From JAJPIG01 sp035531675 (GTDB lineage: Bacteria > Desulfobacterota > Binatia > Binatales > Binataceae): a stretch of 64,000 nt of DNA. The position numbers and the translations under genes were made by a program. This document shows, piece after piece, positions 35,619 through 45,136 of this stretch (the first letter of the stretch is position 1; every line of letters begins with the position of its first letter). The DNA lies in the NCBI GenBank assembly GCA_035531675.1, contig DATKSL010000003.1, positions 124,001-188,000 on the forward strand, read 5' to 3'. The notes beneath the pieces are model-generated. The model had not been told where the DNA came from, searched no databases, and was given only the letters and a program-made list of their open reading frames with translations.

Positions 35619-37697
35619 ATGAACCAGCATCCGAGCGATCCGCACGGCCGCAAGCCCAACCGGCTCGCCAACGAGCAGAGCCCCTACCTCCGCCAGCACG
35701 CCTACAACCCGGTGGATTGGTATCCGTGGGGCGAGGAGGCGCTCAAGCGGGCCAAGGCGGAGCGCCGCCCGATCCTGCTCTCGATCGGCTACTCGGCCTG
35801 CCATTGGTGCCATGTGATGGAGCGCGAGTCGTTCGAGAACGACGAGATCGCGCGTGCGATGAACGAGCATTTCGTCCCCATCAAGGTCGATCGCGAGGAG
35901 CGCCCCGACCTCGATCAGATCTATATGGATGCGGTGCAGCTAATCGCCGGGCGCGGCGGCTGGCCGCTCACCGTGTTCCTGACGCCGGAGGGGGAGCCGT
36001 TTTTCGGCGGCACCTATTTTCCGCCGGTCGATCGGCAGGGGATGCCGGGCTTCGGTCGGGTGCTGGCGGCGATTGCGCAGGCCTGGAACGAGCAGCCCGA
36101 GACCATCGGCAAGAACGTCGCGAGCATGGTCCAGGCGCTGCAGGGACTTTCGGCGATCGAGCCGTCCGACGGCGAACCGCGCGCCCAGCTCGCGCAGATT
36201 GCAGCGCGGGCGCTGGCCGGCGCCTACGACTCGGTCAATGGCGGTATCGGCGGGGCGCCGAAATTCCCCAACAGCTTCGTCTTTTCGCTGTTCCTGCGGG
36301 TGGTCGATGCGGACGCTGACCTGGGCTTCGCCGACATGGTCAGCCATACGCTGACCAGGATGGCCAAGGGCGGTATCTACGATCAGCTCGGCGGCGGATT
36401 CCATCGCTACAGCGTCGACGATCGATGGCTGGTGCCGCATTTCGAGAAGATGCTCTATGACAACGCGCTGCTGGCGCGGCTCTACCTCGACGGCGGGCGT
36501 GCGCTGCGCGACCCCGAGTACCTGACCATCGCCCGCCAGATTCTCGACTACGTGCTGCGCGAGATGACCAGCCCCGAAGGCGGCTTCTACTCGAGCCAGG
36601 ACGCCGATAGCGAGGGCGAGGAAGGCAGGTTTTTTCTCTGGAGCGTGGCCGAGACCCGCGCGCTGCTGGGCGCGGAGCTGAGCCCGATCGCCGAGCGCTA
36701 CTTCGATATCAGCGAGGACGGCAACTTCGAGGGCCGCAACATCCTGCATCGCACCATCGATCGCACCGAGGCGGCGCGGCTGTTTCACAAGTCGGACGAC
36801 GAGATGGAGCGCGCGCTGGCGGCGATCGTGAGCCGGATGTTCGCGGCGCGCGAGCAGCGCGTCAAACCCGGCCGCGACGACAAGATTCTGGCCGCCTGGA
36901 ACGCGATGATGATCGGCGCGTTTGCTGAAGGCTACCGCGCGCTCGGCGACCGTCGCTACCTGGAAGCCGCCCGCCGCGCCGCGGATTTCGCGATGAGCCG
37001 GCTGTGGGACGGCCGCCGACTGCATCGCTCATACAAGGACGGCGCCGCGCGTTTCAACGCCTATCTCGAGGACTACGCGCTGCTGGCCGGCGCGATGATC
37101 GATTGTTACGAAGCCACGCTCGAAGCGCGCTATCTCGATCACGCCCGCACGCTCGGCGCGGTAATCCTCGAGCGCTTTCTCGATCGCGAGCGCGGCGGCT
37201 TCTATTTCACCTCCGACGATCACGAGACGCTGATCGTGCGGTCCAAGCCCTCCTTCGACGGCTCGACGCCGTCGGGCAACAGTGCGGCGGCGATGGCGCT
37301 GCTGCGGCTCCATGCCTACACCGGCGAGGAGCGCTACCTGAGCGAGGCGGCGCGCGTCATCCGGCTGTTCGCCGAGGGCATCGGCAAGCAGCCGTTCGCC
37401 TTCGCGCATCTGCTCGAAGCGGTCGACCTTTATCAGCGCGGCGCGGTCGAGGTCGTGCTGGTCAAAGGCGATGCCGCCGCCGCCGAACTCGCCGACTGGA
37501 TCGCGCGCATCGGCCAGCTCTACCTGCCCAACCGCGCGATCTTCGTGGCCGTCGCGGGCGCCGACAGCTTTCTGCCCGAAGCGGCGCGCGGACGCCCGGC
37601 GGTCGATGGCAAGCTTACCGGCTACGTATGCCGGGAGCGGAGTTGTTCGGCGCCGGTCACGACGCTGGCGGCGCTCGAAGCGGAGCTGCGCGGCTGA
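35619..37697 (+). CDS. DUF255 thioredoxin-fold / (alpha,alpha)6-barrel protein (YyaL family)
   Basis: A 692-residue protein of the YyaL/SPATA20 family. The N-terminal thioredoxin-like DUF255 domain (about 10-170) has LANEQSPYLRQHAYNPVDW and the active-site-like CHWC at 61-64. A large alpha-barrel region resembling N-acylglucosamine epimerase follows (about 200-600), with KPGRDDKILAAWNAMM. Function is not settled for the family. GAAGG lies just upstream of the ATG. The next gene starts 8 bp after, so they form one operon. The 271-bp gap before it (35348-35618) holds nothing definite. Confidence 0.92.
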   Translation: MNQHPSDPHGRKPNRLANEQSPYLRQHAYNPVDWYPWGEEALKRAKAERRPILLSIGYSACHWCHVMERESFENDEIARAMNEHFVPIKVDREERPDLDQIYMDAVQLIAGRGGWPLTVFLTPEGEPFFGGTYFPPVDRQGMPGFGRVLAAIAQAWNEQPETIGKNVASMVQALQGLSAIEPSDGEPRAQLAQIAARALAGAYDSVNGGIGGAPKFPNSFVFSLFLRVVDADADLGFADMVSHTLTRMAKGGIYDQLGGGFHRYSVDDRWLVPHFEKMLYDNALLARLYLDGGRALRDPEYLTIARQILDYVLREMTSPEGGFYSSQDADSEGEEGRFFLWSVAETRALLGAELSPIAERYFDISEDGNFEGRNILHRTIDRTEAARLFHKSDDEMERALAAIVSRMFAAREQRVKPGRDDKILAAWNAMMIGAFAEGYRALGDRRYLEAARRAADFAMSRLWDGRRLHRSYKDGAARFNAYLEDYALLAGAMIDCYEATLEARYLDHARTLGAVILERFLDRERGGFYFTSDDHETLIVRSKPSFDGSTPSGNSAAAMALLRLHAYTGEERYLSEAARVIRLFAEGIGKQPFAFAHLLEAVDLYQRGAVEVVLVKGDAAAAELADWIARIGQLYLPNRAIFVAVAGADSFLPEAARGRPAVDGKLTGYVCRERSCSAPVTTLAALEAELRG

Positions 37698-37705
37698 TCT
37701 GACGG

Positions 37706-38647
37706 ATGGTCCGGCCCGCGATCGATCCGCTCAAGCGGCATCCCGGCGCGCAGTTCGCCCCGATGGTCGTCAACCGGCCGTCGCGCCGCCGGCGTTTTCC
37801 AATCCGGGTGGCGGTCTTCAATGCCAAGGGCGGCGCGCCCCTCGATCAGATCGTGGCGCGGCTCAGAGAGCCGCCGCTGGCCGGCGCCGACATCATTCTG
37901 TTGTGCGAGGCCGGATGGCGGGTGCGGCGTTCGGCGCGGCGCGAGTTCGCGCGCGAGCTGGCCGAGGCGCTCGGGATGAGCTTCGCGTTCGGCGCCGTGT
38001 GGGGCGTCCCGCCACGCGACGGCGAGCCATTCAGCCGCTTTCTCGGCAACGCGATTCTCTCCTCGGAGCCGCTCGAGGAGGTACGGGTGGTGCCGATGCC
38101 GCGCTATCCGCGCCGCGATTTCGGTCGGCTGCGTGGCGCGCCCAACGGCGTGATCGCAACCGTCGTCATCGAGGGGACGCCGCTGACGGTCACGGTCGCG
38201 CATCTCGACAGCCGCGCCGGTCCGGAGTTTCGCGCCCGGCAGATGAAGCTGGTCGCCGAAGCGATACCGGCCGGGCGCCCGGCGATAATCGGCGGCGACT
38301 TCAACACCACTACTATCGAGATCGGCGTCCATCAGGTGCCGATCGGAGTCGCTCGCGCGCTGGCGCTGAACCGCCGCCGGCGCCACGCGCCGCGCTCACA
38401 TGAGCCGCTGTTCGATCTACTCGAAGCCAGCGGCTTCGATTTCGAGGGCGCCAACGTGCCGGGCCGGCCGACCTTCACTTTCTCGCGCTTCATCCCACAT
38501 TTTCTGCGCCCCAAGCTCGACTGGATAGCGCTGCGCGATCTGGACGTGGTGCCGGGCTCGGCGGCGGTGGTTGCGGCGTGCAATGGGGCGTGGTCGCCGC
38601 GTTTCTCGGATCACGACTTCGTGACTTGCGAAATTCGGCCCCGCTGA
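37706..38647 (+). CDS. Endonuclease/exonuclease/phosphatase family hydrolase
   Basis: A 313-residue EEP-fold metal-dependent phosphoesterase. Motifs in order are FNAKGG (Asn39), CEAG with metal Glu68, VAHLDSR (about 164-170), GGDFN (196-200) and SDHD (301-304) with the catalytic His. No signal peptide is evident; a basic N-terminal segment (RPSRRRRFPIR) precedes the fold. Substrate (DNA, phospholipid or nucleotide) cannot be read. Operon with the DUF255 gene; convergent with the amidase operon, 7 bp between stops. Confidence 0.88.
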   Translation: MVRPAIDPLKRHPGAQFAPMVVNRPSRRRRFPIRVAVFNAKGGAPLDQIVARLREPPLAGADIILLCEAGWRVRRSARREFARELAEALGMSFAFGAVWGVPPRDGEPFSRFLGNAILSSEPLEEVRVVPMPRYPRRDFGRLRGAPNGVIATVVIEGTPLTVTVAHLDSRAGPEFRARQMKLVAEAIPAGRPAIIGGDFNTTTIEIGVHQVPIGVARALALNRRRRHAPRSHEPLFDLLEASGFDFEGANVPGRPTFTFSRFIPHFLRPKLDWIALRDLDVVPGSAAVVAACNGAWSPRFSDHDFVTCEIRPR

Positions 38648-38654
38648 GCGCGGA

Positions 38655-40079
38655 TCAGATCGGGGGCAGCGGCAGCGGACCGCGCGCCGCTTCATAAGCG
38701 GCGGCGACCTTCAGGATCGTCGCCTCGTCGAAAGTGCGGCCGGCGATTTGAATCGAGATCGGCAGGCCGCTCGGTGAAAGGCCGCTGGGCACGGCGATCG
38801 CCGGTTGCCCGGTGGCGTTGAATGGAGCGGTGAAGGCCGACAGCGCGCCGAGCACGTTAAGAGTTTCGCCGCCGGGCAGTTCAATACGCTCTTCGCCGAT
38901 CTTCGGCGCGGTAATCGAGCAGGTCGGGCAGACCAGCACCTGGTAGCCTTCGAGCGCGCGCTCCGACTGCGCCAGCATCACGGCGCGCATCCGTTGCGCG
39001 CGAACGTAGTTGCTGGCGGTGACCGCCATGCCTTGCTCCAGCAGCCGGCGCACGTCGGCGCCATAATCGTCGGGCCGCTCACGCATCCAGCGTTCGTGAT
39101 ATTCGAGTGCCTCGGCCCTGACCACCATCGTGCGCGCGGTGATGGCGGCCGGGGCCGCCAGGTACGGAATCGAGACCTCCTCGACGCTCGCGCCGAGCCC
39201 CTTGAGCACTTCGAGCGCGGCCTTGAACGAGGTTTCGACGGCCGGTTCGAGGCGCGTGCTGAGCTCGCGGATCATGCCGATCCGGAGCCCCCTGATGCCG
39301 GCGCCGAGGCCGTCGGTATAGTCGGGCACCGGCGCCGCGCTGCTGCTGGCGTCGTTGGGATCGTGACCGGCGATCACATTGAGCATCAACGCCGCGTCGC
39401 GCACGGTGCGCGTTATCGGACCGACGTGATCGACCGAGAAGGCCAGCGGAATTACGCCGAAGCGGCTGACGCGGCTGTAGGTGGGCTTGAGCCCGACGCA
39501 GCCGGCGACCGCGGCCGGCATCCGGATCGAACCGCCGGTATCAGTGCCGATCGAGGCGAGCACCGAGCGCGCCGCGATCGCCGCCGCCGAACCGCCGCTC
39601 GATCCGCCGGCGATACGCGCCAGGTCGTAAGGATTGTGGACCGCGCCCCAGTGCGGATTGTTGCTGCTCGCGCCGGCCGCGAATTCGTGCAGGTTGAGCT
39701 TGCCGAGCAGCACCGCGCCCGCCGCGCGCAGGCGCGTCCAGACGGTGGCATCGTGGTCGGGCACGTAATCGGCGAGGATTTTCGATCCGCCAGTGGTGCG
39801 CACGCCGCGCGTGCAGCAGAGATCCTTGAGCGCGACCGGGATGCCGTGAAAGGGACCGCGCCAGTTGCCGGCAGCGATCTCGGTTTCGGCCTGGCGCGCC
39901 GCCGTCCGCGCCAAGTCCGTGGTCACGGTCAGATAGGCGTTGAGCCGCGACTCGGTCTCCTCGATCCGCGCCAGGTAGGCGTCGGTGACCTCGACCGGCG
40001 AGACCCGGCGCTCGCGCAGCATCTGCGAGAGCGTTGCGACGTCGAAGGCGAGCAGTTCCTGGTTTGCGCCAGCAGCCAT
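38655..40079 (-). CDS. Amidase signature family hydrolase A
   Basis: A 474-residue amidase signature enzyme that cleaves C-N bonds of amides. The Ser-cisSer-Lys triad is visible: Lys85 (ALKDLCC), Ser160 (AGGSSGGSAAA) and nucleophile Ser184 (DTGGSIR), with the usual 24-residue spacing between serines. ATG 40079 has GGGGAACC upstream; upstream open frame is shadow. It follows a paralogous amidase by 14 bp. A GatC/AtzG-like gene in the same operon suggests an AtzE-type or GatA-like complex. Substrate unknown. Confidence 0.92.
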   Translation of the reverse strand: MAAGANQELLAFDVATLSQMLRERRVSPVEVTDAYLARIEETESRLNAYLTVTTDLARTAARQAETEIAAGNWRGPFHGIPVALKDLCCTRGVRTTGGSKILADYVPDHDATVWTRLRAAGAVLLGKLNLHEFAAGASSNNPHWGAVHNPYDLARIAGGSSGGSAAAIAARSVLASIGTDTGGSIRMPAAVAGCVGLKPTYSRVSRFGVIPLAFSVDHVGPITRTVRDAALMLNVIAGHDPNDASSSAAPVPDYTDGLGAGIRGLRIGMIRELSTRLEPAVETSFKAALEVLKGLGASVEEVSIPYLAAPAAITARTMVVRAEALEYHERWMRERPDDYGADVRRLLEQGMAVTASNYVRAQRMRAVMLAQSERALEGYQVLVCPTCSITAPKIGEERIELPGGETLNVLGALSAFTAPFNATGQPAIAVPSGLSPSGLPISIQIAGRTFDEATILKVAAAYEAARGPLPLPPI

Positions 40080-40093
40080 CGTTGGTTCCCCGC

Positions 40094-41503
40094 TTATAGT
40101 CCGGGCGGCGGCAACGGGCCGCGCGCGCGCTCGAAAGCCTCGGCCACGCGCAGCACGCGGGCCTCGTCGAAGGGGCGTCCGGCGATCTGGATCGCGATCG
40201 GCAGGCCCGCATTGGAGAGTCCACTCGGCACCGAGATGGCGGGCTGGCCGGTGCAATCGAAGGGACCGGTGAAGGCGACGAAGGTCGGCAGATATGGAAC
40301 TTCCACGCCGGCCGGCGAACGGACCGAGTCCTGGCCGATCAACGGCGCGGTCGTCATGCACATCGGCGTCACCAGCACGTCATGATCTTCGAGCACGCGG
40401 CTGGACTCGGCGATCATCAGGGCGCGTGCGCGCTGGGCGCGGATATACGCGAGCGCCGGAATCGCCATCGCGGCTTCGATCAACGGCCGCACCGCATCGC
40501 TGTAATCGCGCGAATGAGCGCGCAGCCAATCCTGGTGATAATCGAGCATCTCGGGCCGCGCCACCAATCCGCTCACCGCCACGCCCAGTTTGAAGGATGG
40601 AATCGAAACCTCGTCGAGCGCCGCGCCGAGCGCAGCCAGGAGCTTGAGCGATTCGTCGAAGGAGCGTTCGATTTCGGGGTCGTACCAGTCCGAAAGATCG
40701 TGCATCACGCCGATCCGGAGGCCCTTGAGATCGCCGCCGAGCGAGCGGGTGTAGTCGGGAACCGGGAGGCGGCTGGAGCTCGAGTCGTTGGGGTCGTGGC
40801 CGGCGATCACGTTGAGCATCAGCGCGGCATCGCGCACTGTCCGCGTAATCGGGCCGATATGATCGAGCGTGTAGGAGAGCACCACCACGCCGTAGCGGCT
40901 GACGCGGCCATAGGTGGGCTTGAGCCCGACGCATCCGCACAGCGCCGCCGGCTGGCGGATCGAGCCGCGGGTATCGGTGCCGATGGTGGCGAGGTTCGAG
41001 CGCGCCGCGACGGCCGCCGCCGAGCCGCCGCTGGAGCCGCCGGGAATGCGCGCCGGATCGTAGGGATTACGCACCGGCCCGAAATGGGCGTTGCTGGAGG
41101 TGCCGCCGCAGGCGAACTCGTGCAGGTTGAGCTTGCCGAGCAAGACTGCCCCGGCCTCGCGCAGGCGCGTCCACACCGTGGCGTCGTGGGCGGGGACGAA
41201 ATCGGCCAGCACCTTCGATCCGGCAGTGGTCAGGATGCCCTTGGTGTAGCAGAGATCCTTGAGCCCGACCGGCACACCATGAAACGGGCCGCGCCAGCGC
41301 CCGGCCGCGATCTCGGTTTCGGCCTGGCGCGCCGCCGCGCGGGCGAGCTCGCCGGTGACGGAGATATAGGCGTTGATTTGCGGTTCGGTCGCGGCGATTC
41401 GATCGAGATAAGCCGCGGTCACTTCGACCGGCGAGAGTTCGCGTGCGCGGAACTTATCGGCGAGCGCCGCCACGTCGAAGTCGAGTATTGAGCTCTGCGC
41501 CAT
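40094..41503 (-). CDS. Amidase signature family hydrolase B
   Basis: A 469-residue paralog of the downstream amidase, with long shared blocks (RGPFHG.PV.LKDLC, AVLLGKLNLHEFA). The triad is Lys82, Ser157 and Ser181. Just before the nucleophile it reads DTRGSIR where most family members and its paralog have DTGGS, so an arginine enters near the active site and may tune the substrate pocket. It lies between the AtzG-like gene (34 bp) and amidase A (14 bp). Confidence 0.92.
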   Translation of the reverse strand: MAQSSILDFDVAALADKFRARELSPVEVTAAYLDRIAATEPQINAYISVTGELARAAARQAETEIAAGRWRGPFHGVPVGLKDLCYTKGILTTAGSKVLADFVPAHDATVWTRLREAGAVLLGKLNLHEFACGGTSSNAHFGPVRNPYDPARIPGGSSGGSAAAVAARSNLATIGTDTRGSIRQPAALCGCVGLKPTYGRVSRYGVVVLSYTLDHIGPITRTVRDAALMLNVIAGHDPNDSSSSRLPVPDYTRSLGGDLKGLRIGVMHDLSDWYDPEIERSFDESLKLLAALGAALDEVSIPSFKLGVAVSGLVARPEMLDYHQDWLRAHSRDYSDAVRPLIEAAMAIPALAYIRAQRARALMIAESSRVLEDHDVLVTPMCMTTAPLIGQDSVRSPAGVEVPYLPTFVAFTGPFDCTGQPAISVPSGLSNAGLPIAIQIAGRPFDEARVLRVAEAFERARGPLPPPGL

Positions 41504-41537
41504 CGCGAGTTCGGGGAGGCTATCCGGTAGTGGGCGG

Positions 41538-41750
41538 CTAGCGGCGGCGCATCCGCTCCGCTTCCGCGACCAGCATGGCATACGAGAACGGCGGCTCGAC
41601 GCCTTCCAGGCCGAGCGCGCTCAGGCCGCGAGCGTCGGTCAGCATCGCATCGGCGACCTTGGCGACCGCGGCGGCGGTCTCGGCGCTCATCGGGTAGTCG
41701 AAGAACTCGCGCGCCACCCGCATCATGGTTTCAGGCGTCAGCTCGGCCAT
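41538..41750 (-). CDS. Small GatC/AtzG-like amidase partner
   Basis: A 70-residue helical protein (MAELTPETMMRVAREFFDYP ...) with ALGLEGVEPPFSYAM, which resembles the GatC-type or AtzG (DUF4089) pattern where a short helical chain wraps the amidase and ends in a V-E-P motif. In the cyanuric acid pathway AtzG stabilises the amidase AtzE. ATG 41750 with GGGAG upstream is preferred over 41795. Its place directly before two amidases supports the call; sequence alone is weak. Confidence 0.65.
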   Translation of the reverse strand: MAELTPETMMRVAREFFDYPMSAETAAAVAKVADAMLTDARGLSALGLEGVEPPFSYAMLVAEAERMRRR

Positions 41751-41791
41751 CACGATTCTCCCGTTGATTCGATTCAGTCGGTCTGGGCACT

Positions 41792-42760
41792 TCAATTAAC
41801 CGTCGCAAAGACCTTGAGGTTTTCGCGCACGGCCGAGACGTAATCGCCGTGCACGGCGTGCGATACCAGCACCGGCGTGATCGCGCCGTGGCGGCGATAT
41901 TCGTCGAGCCGCGCGAGGCATCGCGAAGCCGGCCCGACCAGCGACACCGCGTCGATCATCGCATCGGTCAGGGCTGCCGCGACTTGCGCCCGATCGCCGC
42001 GATTCGCCGCTTCCAGCCCCCGTTTCGCCTCGGCCTCGAAACCGCTGATCGCCCATACCCGGTTGTAGAACTGGAGGCCGAGGTAGGTGGCGAGGTCGCG
42101 CCGGGCGGCGTCGTAGGCGGCCTTCAAATCATCGTCGAGAAAGACCGGCAGCCCCATCGTCACGCCGATACCCGCGGGCTCGCGGCCGGCCTTGACGGCG
42201 GCCTCGCGCGCGGCATCGATCATGGTTTTCATCCGCGGGGGCGGGCACATGTAGAGCATCAGGCCGTTGACCAGCTCGCCGGCCAGACGCGCGGTGCCGA
42301 GCGCCAGCGCGGCGAAATAGATCGGGATAGGCTCGGGAGCGATGCGGAACTGGTAGGGGAAACTCGCAATTGGCGCGCCGCTCAGCACCGGCGAGAGAAT
42401 CGCCATGTAGTGGCGCAGGAAGTCGCGCGCGTTGCCCATCTCGATACCGAGCGGTTTCAGGAGCGCGCGATGACCGACGCCGAGGCCCAGCACGAAACGG
42501 CCGCCCGACTCCTCCTGGAGCATCAGCGCGCCGGCGCCGCATACCACCGGCGAGCGCAGATGGATATTGATCACGCGCGTCCCGATCTTGATGCGGCTGG
42601 TGGCCTTGGCGATCGAATAGGCGCACAGCATCGCGTCGTTGTTGGCTTCGGGAACGTAGACGCCGCTGAAGCCGGCATCCTCCGCTTCGCGGGCCAGCCG
42701 GGTGAAATCGGGATAGGGCATCCGGGAAAATGTCGACAGGGAGAGCGCGCAGCCGGCCAT
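41792..42760 (-). CDS. Luciferase-like (LLM class) F420/flavin oxidoreductase 4
   Basis: A 322-residue TIM-barrel protein close to the F420-dependent methylenetetrahydromethanopterin reductase-like branch: FTRLAREAEDAGFSGVYVPE, TSRIKIGTRVINIHLRSP and FVLGLGVGHRAL are typical. It lies 41 bp before the AtzG-like gene and 75 bp after the CoA-transferase on the same strand. By context it may oxidise or cleave a nitrogen-bearing substrate before the amidases act (inference). F420 versus FMN cannot be decided from sequence alone. Confidence 0.87.
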   Translation of the reverse strand: MAGCALSLSTFSRMPYPDFTRLAREAEDAGFSGVYVPEANNDAMLCAYSIAKATSRIKIGTRVINIHLRSPVVCGAGALMLQEESGGRFVLGLGVGHRALLKPLGIEMGNARDFLRHYMAILSPVLSGAPIASFPYQFRIAPEPIPIYFAALALGTARLAGELVNGLMLYMCPPPRMKTMIDAAREAAVKAGREPAGIGVTMGLPVFLDDDLKAAYDAARRDLATYLGLQFYNRVWAISGFEAEAKRGLEAANRGDRAQVAAALTDAMIDAVSLVGPASRCLARLDEYRRHGAITPVLVSHAVHGDYVSAVRENLKVFATVN

Positions 42761-42835
42761 CGTCAGACTCCATTCATCGAAAATCTGCGTTCATCAAATG
42801 CAAATCGAATATACCCGATTGGGCGGTGAGCCGCG

Positions 42836-45136
42836 CTACGCGCCGATTATACCCCGCTCGCGCAGTTCGCGGATGCGCTCCGAGTCGATCCCGAGCAACT
42901 CGCCCAGCACGGTCTCGCTATGCTGCCCGAGCGCCGGCGCCGGCCGTCTCAGCACGCCCGGCGTGGTCGCGAACTTGATCAACAGTCCGGCCTGGGTAAC
43001 GGCTCCGCGTCCGGGATGGTCGAGGGCGGCGAACAGATCGTTGGCTGCGATCTGGGGGTCGGCAAAGAGATCGTTAACGCGATTGACCGCCACCGCCGCG
43101 ATCCCCGCGTCGCGAAGGGTTGCCAGTAGCGGTTCGCGATCGTGCGCCGCGAAGCCTTCGGCCAGTCGTGAGGCGAGCGCGCCCTCGGCCGGCGCTGCGG
43201 CGGCAACCGGGTAACCGCCGCCGCTATCGATCCCGAGCAGGCCGCACAATCGACTCCAATCCGCATCGCGCTGGATAGTCACAAATAGCCAGCGTCCGTC
43301 GGCGCACTGGTAGGCCCGCGAGAGCGCTGCGGCGCCGCGATATTCCGCGGAGCCGTTCTCCAGGTCGGGGCGCCCGTCGTAAAACACCAGCTCGCCGGCC
43401 TGGAAAGCGACCGCGGCCTGCAACAACGAAGTCTCGCAGAACTGGCCGCGGCCATCTCGGTTCCGGGCGTGGAGCGCGAGCACGCAGCCGAGCGTCGCCA
43501 GCATCGCAGCGCCGTAATCGCACGGCGAGCAGGTGAGGTAGACCGGGGCGCCATGCGGACCGCCCTGCGCCGCCATCATGCCCGAGCGCGCCTGCAAGAG
43601 CGGATCGAAGCCGGGCTGATTGTACTCGGGTCCGCGGCTGCCGTAGCCGGTGATCGTCATATAGATGAGGCGGCGGTTTTTCTCAGCCAGGCTCGCGTAA
43701 TCGAGGCCGAAGCGATGCATCCGGCCCGGGCGCATGTTCTCGAGCACGATATCGCCGCGCTCGGCGAGCCGTTTCGCCAGCTCCCGCCCTTCGGCGCGGT
43801 TCAGATCCAGCGCGAGACTGCGCTTGCCCTGGTTCCAGCCCATGAAGGCGAATTCCATCGAACGGAACGAATCGCCCTGCAGGCTCTCGATTTTGATCAC
43901 CTCCGCGCCGAGCTGCGCCAACAGCATCCCGCAGAATGATCCCGCGATATAGCTTGAGAAATCGAGCACCAGGACGCCTTCGAGCGGTGGCGCGTCGGAG
44001 CTGCCGAGCGACGAGTCAGTGCCAGCCGGGATGGCGCGCGAATGGCCATTCGCAGGCGCCTCGGATCGGATCGCGCCGGGGGTCGCACTCAGCCGCACCG
44101 CGGTTGCGATCTCAGCCGTGGTTCCGAGGATCGGATCCGTGACCTGCTGGCGCGCGTCCATGTAGCGAACCTGCGGGGTATCGAAAAACTCGGCGCGCGA
44201 AACGATCGGAGCGCATGGCACGTCATGCTCGCGCAGAATCTCGAGCCACTCAGCCATCGGCCGGGTACGGATAATGGGCTCGAGGATCTGGCGCAGCGCC
44301 TCGCGATTCTCGGTCGACATTCCCCACGGGGCATGCTCGAAACGCGCGTCGGCGACCAGCTCGGGCCGCTCGATCGCGAGCGTGAAACGATTCCAGAAGG
44401 TTGGATTGCCGCAGGCGATGAAAAGATAGCGCCCGTCGGCGGCCTCGAACACGCGATAGCAGGGGATCGGTCCGAGCGGGTTCTGCGATCCCTCGGTGGG
44501 ATGCAATGGGCGCATCGCCGGATGGCGCAGCGCGGCGCCGGTCTGAAGCGCGAGGCCGCCCGCGATCATCGGCACCTCGACCGCCTGACCGAGTCCGGAG
44601 CGGCGGCGCGCGAGCAGGGCCGCGACTGCGGCGGTCGCGCCGAGTACGCCGGTGGCGTAGCTCACGACCGGGAAAATCGTCGCGACGGGATTGCCGCTGC
44701 GCGCCCATTGGCTACCCGTGACTCCGGACAGCGCCGCTGCCAGCTCCTCACCGCCCTCCATCTCGGCCAAGACGCCGGCGCTGCCAAAGGGCGGCAGGTA
44801 AAGGCCGATGGTCGAGGAATTGACGGCCCGAATCGATTCGTAATCGAGGCCAAGCTGTCGGCGTCGGGCCGGGGTGTCACCGGTTATCACGACGTCCGCC
44901 GCCGCGATCAGACGGCGCGCCTCCGTCGGGTACTCCGCCGCCGCAAAATCCATCGCGATCCGGCGCTTGCTCCGATCGAAGACCTGGGGATGCGGCGCGC
45001 CCAGCCGGGCGGCGCGCTCCGCCGGGCCGATCAGGATGGTGTGCGCGCCGTGCTCGGCGAGCAGCATCGCGGCCCAGGCCGCCGGCAAATTGGAGGAAAA
45101 TTCAACGACGGTTATACCGTCCAATGCACCAGCCAT
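42836..45136 (-). CDS. Fused double class III (CaiB/BaiF) CoA-transferase
   Basis: A 766-residue protein with two complete CaiB/BaiF domains (about 1-365 and 395-766) joined by a Ser/Ala-rich linker. Aligned to formyl-CoA transferase and CaiB, the catalytic Asp169 corresponds to Asp540 in the second domain (SPCDYG) but to Ser159 in the first (VVSYAT), so only one half should be catalytic, as in DddD-type fusions. ATG 45136 (MAGALDGITVVEF) fits the family start; ATG 45172 and TTG 45193 are alternatives. First gene of the minus-strand operon with LLM4, the AtzG-like protein and the amidases. Confidence 0.88.
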   Translation of the reverse strand: MAGALDGITVVEFSSNLPAAWAAMLLAEHGAHTILIGPAERAARLGAPHPQVFDRSKRRIAMDFAAAEYPTEARRLIAAADVVITGDTPARRRQLGLDYESIRAVNSSTIGLYLPPFGSAGVLAEMEGGEELAAALSGVTGSQWARSGNPVATIFPVVSYATGVLGATAAVAALLARRRSGLGQAVEVPMIAGGLALQTGAALRHPAMRPLHPTEGSQNPLGPIPCYRVFEAADGRYLFIACGNPTFWNRFTLAIERPELVADARFEHAPWGMSTENREALRQILEPIIRTRPMAEWLEILREHDVPCAPIVSRAEFFDTPQVRYMDARQQVTDPILGTTAEIATAVRLSATPGAIRSEAPANGHSRAIPAGTDSSLGSSDAPPLEGVLVLDFSSYIAGSFCGMLLAQLGAEVIKIESLQGDSFRSMEFAFMGWNQGKRSLALDLNRAEGRELAKRLAERGDIVLENMRPGRMHRFGLDYASLAEKNRRLIYMTITGYGSRGPEYNQPGFDPLLQARSGMMAAQGGPHGAPVYLTCSPCDYGAAMLATLGCVLALHARNRDGRGQFCETSLLQAAVAFQAGELVFYDGRPDLENGSAEYRGAAALSRAYQCADGRWLFVTIQRDADWSRLCGLLGIDSGGGYPVAAAAPAEGALASRLAEGFAAHDREPLLATLRDAGIAAVAVNRVNDLFADPQIAANDLFAALDHPGRGAVTQAGLLIKFATTPGVLRRPAPALGQHSETVLGELLGIDSERIRELRERGIIGA

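Noticed and set aside
42836..45136. Idea that both halves of the CoA-transferase fusion lack the catalytic Asp
   Set aside because: I first compared the residue after the GQ motif; the catalytic Asp of FRC/CaiB lies about 25 residues earlier, and there domain 2 does have Asp.
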